Assembly: GCA_014529385.2 (NCBI GenBank)
Contig: CM043952.1
Coordinates: 65,620,370 to 65,684,369, forward strand
Source: Adiantum capillus-veneris
Taxonomy: Eukaryota > Streptophyta > Polypodiopsida > Polypodiales > Pteridaceae
Direction: 5' to 3'
Length of the DNA stretch: 64,000 bases
In this document: positions 40,580-51,995 of the stretch, in pieces
How the letters are laid out: each line of letters begins with the position of its first letter
Numbering within the stretch: the stretch's first letter is position 1
Made by a program: the position numbers and the translations under genes
The notes under the pieces: generated by a model
What the model was told of the DNA's origin: nothing
Database searches by the model: none
What the model saw: the letters and a program-made list of their open reading frames with translations, nothing else

Positions 40580-41970
40580 ACTTATTTGACTCTTGACGCT
40601 TCTAGCTCCTGACGTAATAAATACTCTTGACTCAAATACATACAAAATTAGAAGCAGAACAATGTGCTGAACTTGGCCGCTTATCTCGACCACTTCTACT
40701 GTCCTCACTGTGAGTCAATTTTTGTCGTATCTACACAAGTATGATTAGCCTTCTTGGATTTTCTAGGGTTGTAATAATTTTGAACAACAAAGATGTGTGA
40801 TATAAGAGACTAATGTGAACTTCAAAATTCAATCAGTGTTGTATGTCACGTCTTCTACTAGTCATCAACAGCACAAATAGGTGAGTTAGACTTGTCTACT
40901 TGACTTTTTGATCACCCAAATATAGTGGAATGCAATATGTATCTGTTGTTGAAACTTAGGTCCCATTCTATATCCAAGTGTAGCTCACTTAAGTCTATTA
41001 TACAACAACTATCTAGAGTGCTTAACCCTTTTGTACAAGTCAATGTCTTCTATTTGATTTGCAATTGTGAGCCTTCTACAAGTCTAATTCCCAAACTAAG
41101 ACAGGGTAAGTGTGGGGCCAAGGAGGTTAAAAAATGCTCAAAAACCAAAAAACCTAAATATGCTAAAAAAAACCACTTACCCATACATTTTTAGCATTTG
41201 CTTTTTTCCACAAATGCCCATACATTTGGCCCTCCTATATACTTTATGTATGCTTGCCAAATCTCAACTTGTTTGAAGCTTTACTTTGGGTTTTATCTCA
41301 CCAAGAAGACTCTATTTGATTTGACACACAAGCTCACTCACAGTCGCTCCAATGATGCAAATGTCATGAAATTTGGTGTGTCCTCTTACTTAGGCTAGAT
41401 GAGCTCAATTGAGGTATGAAGTGATTCTCAAAATTCCCTTTCTATCACATACTTGCATATCTATGACGATAGATGTCTAACGTCTCTGATTTGATACAAA
41501 TGCCTCATATGCTCACTCCAGATGCTCTTTCACAAATCTCTTTGCTCACACTTGTTTCAAGCCTTCATACAAATACATTCATATGAGTAAGAGCCCCACA
41601 CAACTAAGAGTGCTTAATGCTTAAAGTAACCACAATACTTCAAAGAGAAAAGAGGCAGAAGGAGGGTTGAAGATGGGCAAACCCCCCCCCCTCCCCCCCC
41701 CCCCAAAGGAAATAGATTTATACTCAACCCAAGTACCTTAGGTTTGAGCTCAGTTACAATCAACCCGAGAGTGAGTTTAAGTAGACTCACACTCATAGAT
41801 CATGCAAGATGCCATGTGCACATGCATAAAAGTAAAGACTTCTCAAACATATGTACAAAGATAAAATTTAGCTGCTGTGTATACTAGAGAAGAGATCTAG
41901 TGTCTTAGCTTTCTCTCTCATGGGCTTTAAAAAAAAAAGGCAGCTTTTGGGCTCTGCTTTTAGCCTCCCT
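40580..41970. other. No recognised gene; poly-C tract
   Basis: Unrelated to the F2 element beyond about 40,580. Short open frames show no domains. A near-pure C tract lies at 41,682-41,704. Confidence 0.5.
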
Positions 41971-41974
41971 TGTA

Positions 41975-42195
41975 ATCTTTAAATAAGCGGGTAGGCCTCT
42001 CATAACTCATAGCATTTGGACACAGAGTCTGAGTGTGAGCGCCTGCCTGCACTCTTGTACTTTGAACACAGATTAATACAAAAAGAAATACTGAAAGGGA
42101 CGCCAGTCTTGGGGGCCAATATCTCTAGGCACGAAACTCCGCCGGCTAGTGTCGAATAAATTGTGAACTGTGAACTGTTTTGAAGTGATCTTTTG
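41975..42195 (+). mobile_element. LTR R-U5 fragment with conserved motif
   Basis: TATA-like tttaaataagc at 41,977, then at 42,081-42,120 the motif aaagaaatactgaaagg...gccag...ggggccaat that is shared with LTRs at 54,655 and 59,845 and, inverted, at 55,686-55,720. The adjoining tttgaagtgat is also shared. LTR ends are not resolved. Confidence 0.55.
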
Positions 42196-42198
42196 TGG

Positions 42199-42324
42199 TG
42201 TCGCGGTAGATTCTCGGCTTGGAGTGTCCAAGTCTGCTTGTAGGACGACTAGAAGAGCACAAAATTGAAGGTAAACAATAGAATTTTTAGATTTATAGGT
42301 GTGTTGCCCTAAAAAACAGCAAGC

Positions 42325-42377
<53 letters not shown>

Positions 42378-43217
42378 AAGGAATACTAAACGTAGAGAGA
42401 GATGGTGATGGTGATGAAGGGGGTTTCTTGGGCTGATAGTAGAGAAAGATTCAGCAACTAGGAGATGGGGAAATGAGAGGGAAGAGGCTTTATTTATACA
42501 AAAGTTTTCTCAAGAGAAAAGGGAAACGTTGAAGAGGATTGTGACAAGTATTTAATAAAAGATAAAGTTGGCGGGACACTTGTCTCTTCCTTTAAAAGCT
42601 TTTTGACAAGTATCCACACACTTCTCTTCCTTTGAAAGCTTTTTGACAAGTGTCTCATCTTTTGGAAAGTTTTGTGAGAAGTGTCCTGCCACGTATCCTC
42701 CTTTTGGAACCTTTCTTCTAGAATCTTCTCAAATCTTCTAGAAGCTTCCATCTTGGAACTACTAAAAACACACATTAATATGGATATCAATTGAAAGCTC
42801 TTTCTGAGTACAATACGGTTTTTGCTTCAAAACATGGATTTAACATCTTTATGTGGAGATAAATCACTCAATTCATTCAGCCTACATATGCATAATGAGC
42901 AATCTTCATGATCATGCCAGCTTGTTGATTGTACCTGTCTTTTCGGGCGGATCTAGCCCACACTCCAAGGCATCAACCCTTTCTATGTGCAAGTATGATC
43001 CCGATATGCACGAGTTACAAGTCACAGTCTAAGTGGGAGTGTGCACTATCTATGTTCTAACCCACTGCGTGGGCACCACCTTAACCTGTGATTACTCATC
43101 AATGATCATACTACGATGCATTGTTCTAGCTATTTTGTTTTACAAAAGAAAAACACACTTGTAAAATTTAAGATTAATAGAAAAAGGATACAAGTTCTTT
43201 TTTATTGAGGTGTGACA
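42199..43217 (-). mobile_element. 3' LTR of the chromovirus
   Basis: On the minus strand a purine tract (agagagggtgga) is followed at once by TGTCACACCTC at 43,217, the expected PPT-LTR junction downstream of the chromodomain. The other end is placed at TGTCGCGG (42,199) because it gives TGTC/GACA inverted ends. A minus-strand TATA box (gtataaataa) is at 42,490-42,499 and a sense-strand (CT)n tract about 120 bp further on. The inner edge is reliable, the outer edge tentative. Confidence 0.6.
42327..42373. repeat. (GA)n microsatellite in LTR
   Basis: About 23 GA units on the plus strand, within the R/U5 part of the chromovirus LTR. Confidence 0.95.
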
Positions 43218-43265
43218 TCCACCCTCTCTTATGCGTCTGTCCTCAGCTGAAAAGCTTCCTCATAT

Positions 43266-43703
43266 TTGTTTAAGAATCTCCAGGTAAGCCTGCATGAAAT
43301 TTTCATCCACCCACTTGGCGTCGGCTGTAGGTAAATCTTTAAACTTCAATAAATATTTTTGTATCAGAAGGCCACTTCTTGTAGTTCGATCCTTATGAAA
43401 GAGGATTTGTTTGGGTTAAATGAGTTGTTCTATGTCTTCAACTTTTGGGGGATCCTCTGTAATAGGCTCATCTAGTATTGGTCCCATGTAAGGCTTTAAT
43501 AGGCTTACATGAAACGAATTATGTATCTTCCAATGACTTGGGAGTTCTAGCTTGTAGCATACTTCATGAATTTTCTTGATGACCTTGAAGGGTCCAAAAT
43601 ATCTTTTCGACATCTTCGAAAAAGACCTTGTTTTCCCTGAACTTTGCTTTAACCTGTTCTTATCAAACTTTAGTAAGACATGTTGTCCTTCTTTGAAAAC
43701 CAA
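43266..43703 (-). pseudogene. Integrase C-terminal domain and chromodomain
   Basis: [18 protein letters not shown] and [20 protein letters not shown] mark the integrase C-terminal domain, [14 protein letters not shown] the linker. After a TAA at 43,416, the frame continues PKQILFHKDRTT and KYLLKFKDLPTADAKWVDE, the second half of a chromodomain. In the family this domain reads histone marks and guides insertion into heterochromatin. One stop only. Confidence 0.85.
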
Positions 43704-43763
43704 ATGCCTTCGTCGCTTATCTACTTGCTTCTTTTGTCGTTCTTGGGCAGCTTTGATAGTGGC

Positions 43764-44457
43764 TCAAACTTGATTCATAGCTGTCTTCAAGTCCGAAACA
43801 AACTCGTCAATGGCAAAATCCTTGTCTTTGGTATGGATATTAGGTGGAGGTAATATTCTTCCTTGCATTATTTCGTTTGGAGCCTTCCCTGTAGAGGAGT
43901 GTCGGGTGTTGTAGGCAAAGTCCAATAGAGGTAAATACTTCTCCCACTTTGACTTCTGGTCACTAATATAAGCTTTTAACATCTCAGTAAAGTGAGATTC
44001 ACGACTTCAGTTGCCCATCTGTTTGTGGATGAAATGGTGAGGATAACTTTAACGTTGTTCCCAAATTCTCAAATAAAACACACCAAAAATTACTAGTAAA
44101 GTTGAAGTCCCTATCAAAAATAATTTTTGAAGGCACACCATGCAACCTAAAGATATGATGTATAAAGAGTCGTGCAGCTTGTGAAGACTTCAATGTTTTA
44201 TGGAAAGAAATGAAATGTGCTTGCTTATTGAATCTATCTATGACCACCCAAATCATGTCACTCCCTTGTGGTGTCCTTGGAATTCTTGTGATGAAATCCA
44301 TGGTGATAGACTCCCAAGGACCATCTGGTACTGGCAAGGTTGTAATAATCCTGGAGCCTTTTGTCTTTCGAACTTTGATTTTTGACAAACTAGACATTTT
44401 TTGATGTAGTTGTGTATCCTTTCGAAGTGTTGGCCTAGAAAAAGCGCTCTGAAGCAC
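43764..44457 (-). pseudogene. Integrase core, two fragments
   Basis: 44,457-43,999 holds GPWESITMDFITRIP (first Asp), GVPSKIIFDRDFNFTSNFW (second Asp) and FHPQTDGQLKS; the catalytic Glu expected after GQ is not readable because the frame breaks there (QTDGQLKS instead of the usual GQTE). 43,982-43,764 continues with KWEKYLPLLDFAYNTRHSS. Known catalytic triad is D,D35E; this copy cannot be active. Confidence 0.85.
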
Positions 44458-44935
44458 TTAGAGTGGCTGCTTGTCCTCTATGTCCTACATAAGGTGGTTC
44501 ATAACTTTTTGTAAGTACTTTTTCACGAAGAGCGAGAGTGATGCATAGCCGATTATCCATCATGAGATATCCATCTTTGATGCAGTAGTTTGGACGAGGC
44601 TCTCCAGGCTCTCCTTGCAACTTCAACCATATTGTTTGAAAATCCGCATCCCTGTCATAGGTATTTTTCATACCATGAAAGTCTTCATGATGAGCCACTG
44701 TGATGGTTGAAATTTGGGGGACTCTTGAAAGTGCGTCTATGACCACATTGTGTTTGCCAGGAGTATATAAGATTTGAAAATGAAACATAGACAAAAAAAA
44801 TTCCCACTTTGCATGCCTTTCCTGTAAGTGTTTTTGAGTGTTGAAATACTTCAAGCTTTGGTGATCAATTCTTACAATGAATTCATTGCCTAAGAGATAA
44901 CGTTTCCAATTCTTCAAAGCATGAACCACAACCAA
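44435..44935 (-). pseudogene. RNase H C-terminal part and integrase linker
   Basis: VVHALKNWKRYLLGNEFIV, RIDHQSLKYFNTQKHLQERH and YTPGKHNVVIDALSR are the classic RNase H end. The zinc-binding start YVGHRGQAAT follows and the frame then breaks. Confidence 0.88.
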
Positions 44936-45013
44936 AAGCTCTTTCTCATAAATATCATACCTCTTCTCTACATCATTTATGCGTCAGCTTTCAAAAGCTA
45001 CTGCATGGCCTTC

Positions 45014-46573
45014 TTAATTAAGCACAACACCAATGCAATTGCCACAAGCATCTGCTTCGACTATGAATGATTTTGCCAAGTCGGGGATGATGAGAACTGG
45101 TCTTGAAGTGAGTGCAATTTTCAGCTTTTGAAAAGCTGTCTTCTCTTTCTCCTTCCATTGAAAAGTGCTAATCTTCTTGGTTAGGTCATGTAGAGGAGAA
45201 GCAATGTGGGCAAAATGCTTGATGAAGCGGCATAGTAAGAGCATAACCCTAGAAAAGATCGCACCTCATGCACATCACGAAGATTTGGCCATTCTTGGAT
45301 TATTGTGATCTTCTCTGGATCCATTTGAATGCCTTCTGAAGAGATCACATGCCCAAGATAATTTATTTTATGCATGAAGAACTCACTTTTCTTACCATTG
45401 ATGAGAAGCTGATTCTCACGAAGAAGTTGCAAAACAATTTCTAGATGTTGTTGATGCTCTTCTTCATTCTTGCTAAACACAAGAATATCATCAAAGAAAG
45501 TGCCAACATATTGGCGGTGACCCCTAAAGATGCGCTCCATCATGATATTTGAAAGTTGCCGGAGCATTAGTTAATCCGAAAGGAATCACCAAGAATTTGT
45601 ATAAGCCAAAAGAAGTACAGAAAGGAGTCTTGTGGGTATCTTGTGGAATCACCCTGATCTGGTGATAGCCACTCTTTAGATCAATCCTGCTAAAAATCTT
45701 GGCGCCACCCAGGCGATCCAAAATGTCATCAATTCGTGGAATGGGAAACTTGTTCTTCACAGTTATTTTGTTGAGTGCCCGATAGTCGATGCACATTCTA
45801 AAGGTGCCATCCTTTTTCTTAACAAGAAGAACTGGAGAACAAAAGGGCGAGCTACTAGGCTTAATCAACCCATGACTAAGTAGGTCTTCCACTTGCTTCC
45901 TAATTTCCTCTTGTTGAGGACGGCTCACTTGATAAGGCGCAATGTTGGGAGGAGAGCTACCAGGGATGATATCTATTTGATGATCTTCAGGCCTTTCTAG
46001 AGGTAGTTGATAAGGAAGATCTTTTGAAAAACAATCTATATACTTTTCCAAGACTTTGAGTTGTTCGTAATTTTCAACATGCATCTTATCATGACTATCA
46101 TTTACATAAAGCAAACAACATTGCACACAATCCTTAATTGCTCTGGAGGCTTGAGTATGGCTTACCATGGGTATGGTGTCCCCACTTACGCCTGCTTTGA
46201 TCTTGTACTTTTTGCCTTTATGGGTGAACTCGACGGTCTTCTTTTGAGAGTAGATGGCTGAGTCCACTCTATGGTTCCAAGGCATGCCAAGTATGACATC
46301 TGTGGCGTCAAGATCTGCAATGAAAAAGGTGTCTGGATCTTTGAAACCTTGAAGCTCAAATTTAAGCTTGCCAATGTAGGATACAACTATCTTCAATGTG
46401 TCTTTGTCATTAGCATTTAGGGCTTGATGAATCTCTAGGGGTGTCTCCATGTCGTCATTCTTCAAGGCCAGTTCTTTGGATAAATTCCAAGAGATGAAAT
46501 TTTGTTGCGAAAAAAACTCGCTACTGCTCATGCTCATGCTCTTCCCTCGCCATCGCTTAACCCCCTCGCCCAA
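45014..46573 (-). pseudogene. Protease end and reverse transcriptase
   Basis: The ORF 46,573-45,524 carries the protease tail [12 protein letters not shown] and RT up to [11 protein letters not shown]. After a frameshift near 45,540, VGTFFDDILVFSKN (FFDD in place of YxDD, common in chromoviruses) and YLGHVISSEGIQMDP follow, then after another shift the RNase H start SFIVEADACGNCIGVVL. The catalytic protease Asp part is missing because of the truncation. Confidence 0.88.
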
Positions 46574-46860
46574 AAGCTCGCGCTGCCCCCTGTCCTTTGT
46601 CTTCGCTGCCCCCTACCCTCGCGCTCTCGCCTTCTGTCCCAGTCAGCCAACCCGCCCGCTCCCCACACATCCTGCCGCGCTTGCGCTGCCCCCTGCAGGC
46701 TGCCCACCTGCGCTCGCTCTACCCCTGCCCACCTACACTCACGATGTCCCCTGCCGCCCTGCATTCCTCCCATTTCACCCCTCCCCCCGCTTTTTTTTGT
46801 TGCTCGCTAGTTTACTCACCTGAGCCTGGCCGTCGCCCTCGCCCGTCTTCACAACAACAA
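46500..46860 (+). other. GC-rich low-complexity stretch
   Basis: Pyrimidine-rich sequence with overlapping Pro/Leu/Ala open frames in several frames. Composition rather than coding explains them. It marks the junction between the truncated chromovirus and the LINE-like fragment. Confidence 0.6.
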
Positions 46861-46861
46861 A

Positions 46862-47946
46862 CATTGATGGAGGATTCTGATCCGCAACAGAGGGACTCCA
46901 CTGAAGCCCCCTCGCCCGACCCCGTAGAACCCACCATCTGACTTGCTCTTTTGCCAACATAGCAAGCGAGTTTAGAAGCAGAGGTGGTGCGTCTCCAGGT
47001 CACTTCTATTATTTGCAAGATTCTTGGCACCAGACCCAACAGAGGGGAAGTGCGTGATCTCCTACATGCCCACCTTCTCGCAGAAGTGGGCAAGATTCTC
47101 GATGTTCAGCTTCTCGGACGTGGCTACTACCAGATAGAGTTTGAGACTCTCGAGATGGCGTCTAAGGTCACTGCAATGAGCCCCCTTGCCATTCGTGTAG
47201 TTCGAGCACATTTTCGACAGTGGCGCTACAATTTCGACCCAGCTCTATCGACGTTCTTGTCGAGGAGGCATACTTGCCCATCTCAGTCTGCTTCCCTAGG
47301 CTGAGAGGGAGTACCTTCCGCTCCTTTCCAGGATAGGCTCAGCGATTGGGATTGTGCTGGAGACACCTCGCACGGTAACGTCTATAGCTGCCAAGGTGAC
47401 TAACATCCCCATAGTACATGTTTTGGTTTGGGACACCCACACTCTCCCGAAGGTCATCCTACTACCTCAGGTGAGCGATGGTTGGTTCCGACAGAGCGTG
47501 GAGTATTCGGGCCTCTCGAATCAGTGTTTCATTTCTCGATAGATGGGTCATCTTGCAAAGGCCTGTACACGGAGGAGACCCCAACCTACAGCACAGGTGC
47601 AGCCCCAGCCTTCAAGGGCTGGACAACAGCAGCAATCAGAGTCACAGAGTACGCAAGCAGAGCCACCCTCCGAGCCTGGGGCTCCAGCGGAGGAGGGTTG
47701 GCAGCAAGTTCTGGTCAACATTGGTACAACCAAAGTTGGTCTAAGCTAGGAAATGGTCTATGCCAGGCAAAGGCAGCAGGCAAGTGCATTGCAGAAGGCC
47801 AGGGCATGTGCCAAGGCCCTTGGCAGCCAAAGGGTAGCGGAAAAGTATGTCTGAAGCGGTTTTTTAGACCAAAAGTGTGGCAGGATGGTCCAGATGGGTG
47901 GAAAATGAAGGTGTCCAAAATGCCAAGTCAGTGTCCTAAAATGTAA
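46862..47946 (+). pseudogene. LINE ORF1-like fragment (DUF4283-like and zinc knuckle)
   Basis: Residues from 46,984 read LQVTSIICKILGTRPNRGEV, LLGRGYYQIEFETLEMASKV and VVRAHFRQWRYNFDP, the pattern of the plant DUF4283 domain. After a frameshift, SGLSNQCFISR, a stop and MGHLAKACTRRRPQ form a C-x2-?-H-C knuckle in which the second Cys is lost. A Gln/Pro-rich tail follows. This layout is typical of plant LINE ORF1 proteins. No RT follows on this strand. Confidence 0.7.
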
Positions 47947-48939
47947 TGTTCAGTGTTCTCTAGAAGCCGGTCCAGACGGCTCGTCAAACGGAGCCCCGAT
48001 GTGCAAGATACCGAAGTTTTAAAGGTAGAGTATGTTGCAGATCCCCGACGGACATGGCAGCTAGGGACAGGTGGCCCAGGCTGATGTCGGTATATACACA
48101 TGTAGTGCTCAAGTTGTGAAGCATGCCTATATTTTCGGAATGCAAATCGGAGCTCTGGATAGCAAGTTATGGCCAATAGAAGTTTTGTCGGGGGCCAGGT
48201 CTGAGCTCGTTTGTTGGCATTAGAGGATGCGCCATCTGGTGTTTTCTGGAGTATGCTTGGTGTCTCGTGGATGGTGTGCACTATGTGGAGTTAGTCGAGA
48301 TTGACCGCATGTGATTCTGAGCCTCGAGCGCCAAGCTATAGCCTGGGGAAGCCTGAAGCCGTTGGGAGTGAAGCGGGGGCAGATGATTTTTTAGAGTTTT
48401 GGTCGCCTCGGAAAGGGGGCCCCAAAAGGTTAAAATGCGGTAAGCACGGGGAAGTCTGAAGTCAAGAGCCGGCTTCATCTGACGAGCTTTGCAACAGGAG
48501 TACTGGATGTCCGGGTGAGGAGTTGCAGAAGGTTGAAGGTGTCAGAAGAATAAGGTTTTGTCCAAAGAAAAGGAGGGAAAAAAGGGGTTCAGTGGGCAAT
48601 CAACTGGCAGCTGCCACGTGGCCGGCATAAGCCCATATGCAAGGGTGAAGTAAAAATTGACATGCTATATATTGTGGGGCGTGACCCTTATTGAGAATAC
48701 AAAGGGGGAGAGAGAGGGGAGCTCCCTCCTCGTGGGCTATGGCGTCGAGCGCCGCTGGTGGCGGCCGTGCAGGGCGCTGTTTGTGGCGGTCTTGGCCGGG
48801 CGGCGCGGTGCGGTGGTGCGCGCCTGTGTGTGAGAGGGGACTGACTGTTGGCGGCAGTAATTTCCAAAGGATGATCTGGCGCCCTTAAGGGGGTTGATCC
48901 CTCGGCCCACTCGCTCCCAAATTTTTGAGGTAAAGAGAA

Positions 48940-48967
48940 GGGGCAATAGCGACGTCGCTAATGCCCC
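48940..48967. repeat. 28-bp near-perfect inverted repeat, copy 1
   Basis: ggggcaatagcgac followed by its near reverse complement, centred on gacgtc, with one mismatched pair of fourteen. Followed by more C. Confidence 0.85.
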
Positions 48968-49316
48968 CCCCTTGCATGAGAGAGGTCGGTCCCACAAAGG
49001 TGAAGCAAGGGCCGGGTTGGCCGGGAAATTAGGTGCCAAGGGGCGGTCCCATGTGTATAAGGAGGAAACGAGGGCCAAGTGGGCCAAGCAAGCAGCAAAA
49101 GGGCCAGTAGAGGCCGGACAAACCAAAGCTAAGGGCAAGGTTGAAGCCAAGCCAAATGAAAGGGCAAAAATGAAGGCCAAGGCCAAAAGGGGGCAAAGGA
49201 GGAGTCAGATAGAGAGAGAGAGAGAGTCAAAGTCAAGCCATGTAGAGCAGTGCAAGGCTGAGCCCAAAGAGGGTAAAAATGAAAGAGGGAAAAAAGTAAA
49301 AAATGAAAAATGCCTA

Positions 49317-49370
49317 GGGGGCAATAGCGACATCACTAATGCCCCCCCCCCCCCCCCCCCCCCCCCCCCA
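49317..49370. repeat. Inverted repeat copy 2 and poly-C tract
   Basis: Second, more decayed copy (gggg-caatagcgacatcactaat) followed by about 27 C, whereas copy 1 is followed by eight C. The same context shows that the segment was duplicated and the C run expanded. Confidence 0.8.
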
Positions 49371-50103
49371 AGAAGCAAAAGAGAGAAGAAGAGAGCAGAT
49401 AGAGCAAGGCGATGCCCCCTTTCCCAAAAATGCCAATTCAAGGTGCCAGGTGGACCAAGTAAAATGTAAATTCCCAAATTAAAGGCCCCCCCTATAAAAG
49501 TCAAAAGTGGATCAAATTAGAGGTTTTTTTTTTCCTGGCCTTTTGGGTGCCGTTTGAAGCCTGCAAAGTGGAGTTCTCTAGCAAGCTAACCCCTTTGTAA
49601 CTTTTGCTTGAAAATGGCCATGGTGATGGTAGTGGAAGTCAGGGTACATATTTTTTGAAGTGCAATCAAGCCACAATTGCCTCCCCTTGCTGTTGTTTCC
49701 CCTTCCCCCCTTCTCTTCTCATGCTTTCATGTTCCCCTCGGTGCTGGCTGTGTGGAAGTGTGTGCCCCCCCGGAGCGACGGGGTTTTGAGTAAGAGAGTG
49801 AGATTGAGTGGCTGTGTGTATGTGTAAGGGTGGAGACAGGCAGTGGTAGCAGGTGTACCTTGTGTGGTGGTTTGTAGAGTGTGTGAGCAGTGGAAATTGA
49901 GTAGACGGTGGTCTACTAGTGTAAAGTGTTTCTTTGAAGGTGTTTTCTGAGAGGATAGGAGTGCTGTGAATACCCTGAGCTATAGAGAGGCCCTTGTGTT
50001 TGCGCCGGGCGTGTTCCCCCATTCCCACTCTCCATCTTCTAGTGCCCCCACTCAGGAGCACGCTGATTGCTCTCAATAAAAAAAAAAGAAGCGGTTTTTC
50101 GCG

Positions 50104-50847
50104 TTGGAAGTCATGGCAGCTAGAAGCTATGGACCGATTTTCACAGGCGAAGAGATCCCTGACGAGTGGATGTCAGATTTCGAGTTGTATATGCTATTGC
50201 TGCGTATGCCGAACGAGGATAGCAAAATGCAGACTTTTCCTTTGGTGATGCGTGGTAGAGCAAAAGCATGGTACAAAGCGTTAGAAGGCGAGCCGAAGCA
50301 AGCATGGCCGGCTCTACGGGCGAGGTTTCTTCACGACTTTTGCAAGGAGGCGTCCCCAGTCGAGATGGATGCAAAGTTGAAGGCGCTTAAGCAAGATGTA
50401 AGTGAAGAATTCAATCTGTTTTTGGGTCATTTTGAAGAGTGTTGGGCAGAGCTGGACAAATTCATGGCGTGTTTGCATCCCAAAGTGAGAGAAAAGGTCG
50501 ATTTCGAGAGCCCAGAGAATTACAATGGTGCGGTAGCCATTGCACGATCAAAGAGCAGAAAGATAAAGAAGAAGATAGAGGAGGGCATGTCAGGCTACGA
50601 GACCATGGCCCATGTTCAACCGCAGAGTCCGAGAGAGGCTATGCATGAAGAAAATCATGGAAACCGAGGTGTAGCTGTTGTGCCGTAAAATTGGGTGCGC
50701 ACGGTGCAAGATTTGTCCAAGAAAATGAAGGAGTTGCAACTCGGTGTCATGGATAGAGGATAGCCAAGAGGAGCAAGGGGCAGGGCAAGGCCACTGCCAG
50801 GTAGGTGTTATAATTGTGGAGAAGAAGGGAACTATGCACCTGATTGT
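50104..50847 (+). pseudogene. gag: Gag with zinc knuckle, two in-frame stops
   Basis: The open 194 codons hold a retrotransposon gag core: LVMRGRAKAWYKALEGEP, WPALRARFLHDFCKEASP and LFLGHFEECWAELDKFM. The frame continues past TAA (50,686) and TAG (50,761) to a knuckle at 50,806-50,847, C-Y-N-C-G-E-E-G-N-Y-A-P-D-C, in which the usual His is Asn. Gag is therefore broken twice and has lost a zinc ligand. Confidence 0.85.
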
Positions 50848-51257
50848 CCTCAACCATAGAGAGAAAGAGGAGGCATTTACCTACTTTTTGGTAGAGGTCG
50901 AGGTCAAGGACAATACAATGGTCCAAGAGAGCAAGCAGTGGAGAATCCTATGTAGCCAGCTCCGCAAAAGGGAGGTGAAGTCCCATGAGTGAATATTATC
51001 GGGGTGCATAAGTAGGATGTCAAAGTTTTGGCCAATAAGAGAGCGAGAGCCGAGAGGGAGACAGAGGCAGAGCGGGAAACCAGAGCTCGCAAAGGCAAAG
51101 AGAAGGTGTACGAAGGTAGAGAGAAACCCGAGCCTAGCAAAAGAAGGAGGCGTCGCAAGGTCAAGCAGGCGGATTTCCAGCTAGGGCGTGGCTATCCCGA
51201 GTACAATCTGGTGAGTGACATTCAAAATCAAAAGGCAAATATTACTTTTGGTCAGCA

Positions 51258-51995
51258 TTGTTAGATTTAAATCCAAAGTTAAGGAGGCAGTGGTCTACAA
51301 GTGTTAGCACCAGGCTGCCAAGAGCTAAGGGAAATGTGCAAGCGGTGCAAAACATGGCTTTGAGGGTAGGTAGCCCCACTGATGTTCTTTCGTTGGTGGA
51401 TGAGATTATAAAGAAGAGGATGCAGCTACAAGCCTACATAGACGGTGGAGCGCAGGTTTGTGTCATAACGGAGGCAGCCATGAAAGAGACGGGAGTCAAG
51501 GCAGTAGTCAAGTCAAATGTATGCATGAGGATGGCCAACCATACCAAAGCCAGGTGTCTGGGTGTGGCTCAGGATGTAAAGGTCAAGGTGATGGGCATAG
51601 AGTGCCTGATAGATTTTTTTGTGATGAAGGCAGGGGATAATGATTATCCAATCATTTTGGGTAGGCCATGGCTTTTGGCGATAGGAGCAAAGAAAGATTG
51701 GGAGAACAAAGTGTTCACCTTGCCTGACAAAGAGAGAGGAAGGCAAATTGTGCTTGATTTGAAGACCAAGGAGAGGAGTTCTCGTCCCATGGCAGTTAAA
51801 GATGAAGGCGACACGACAAGCTACAAGTATGAGACAGATACGGGCTATGATGAAGGCTATACTAGCACAGAGGAAGAGGAGAGCGACGATGACATGTTGA
51901 ATCGGGGTCACCATAGACGACTCCCTGCTCAAAGAAGAAGGTATGCAGCCTCAAGCTCATGGTTTAAGCATAATTTCAACGACGCAGTGACGTAA
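51258..51995 (+). CDS. Retropepsin-like protease ORF (DGGA variant)
   Basis: 245 open codons. LQAYIDGGAQVCVIT carries the active-site loop as DGGA, a variant known in some plant elements, and YPIILGRPWLL is the late motif about 75 residues on. The tail is acidic (TSTEEEESDDDM). It lies 0.4 kb after the gag knuckle in the -1 frame. RT does not follow; the sequence changes to AT-rich DNA near 52,000. Confidence 0.8.
   Translation: MLDLNPKLRRQWSTSVSTRLPRAKGNVQAVQNMALRVGSPTDVLSLVDEIIKKRMQLQAYIDGGAQVCVITEAAMKETGVKAVVKSNVCMRMANHTKARCLGVAQDVKVKVMGIECLIDFFVMKAGDNDYPIILGRPWLLAIGAKKDWENKVFTLPDKERGRQIVLDLKTKERSSRPMAVKDEGDTTSYKYETDTGYDEGYTSTEEEESDDDMLNRGHHRRLPAQRRRYAASSSWFKHNFNDAVT

Larger units (their letters stand above)
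43266..46573 (-). mobile_element. Chromovirus pol remnant (5' truncated)
   Basis: Minus-strand order protease end, RT, RNase H, integrase, chromodomain, 3' LTR. Gag and the 5' LTR are missing; the element is cut near 46,500-46,570 at a GC-rich stretch. At least six frame changes, in both directions, break Pol. Confidence 0.9.
47950..50100. other. GC-rich, LTR-like sequence before a gag gene
   Basis: Probably the LTR and leader of the gag-protease element that follows, since TATA-like boxes occur (ctatatattg at 48,664; cctataaaag at 49,488) and coding begins at 50,104. A Lys/Ala-rich open frame at 48,894-49,469 looks compositional. LTR ends and a primer site were not identified. Confidence 0.4.

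Noticed and set aside
45480-45520. FFDD instead of YxDD as a novel RT active site
   Set aside because: FFDD is a known form in plant chromoviruses and occurs twice here, so it is not unusual.
46502-46960. Pro/Leu/Ala-rich open frames on both strands
   Set aside because: All frames are open because of pyrimidine-rich, GC-rich composition; no domain and no relation to neighbours.
48894-49469. 191-codon Lys/Ala-rich frame
   Set aside because: Built from ggccaag-type low-complexity repeats and running through the poly-C tract; looks like untranslated LTR or leader sequence.
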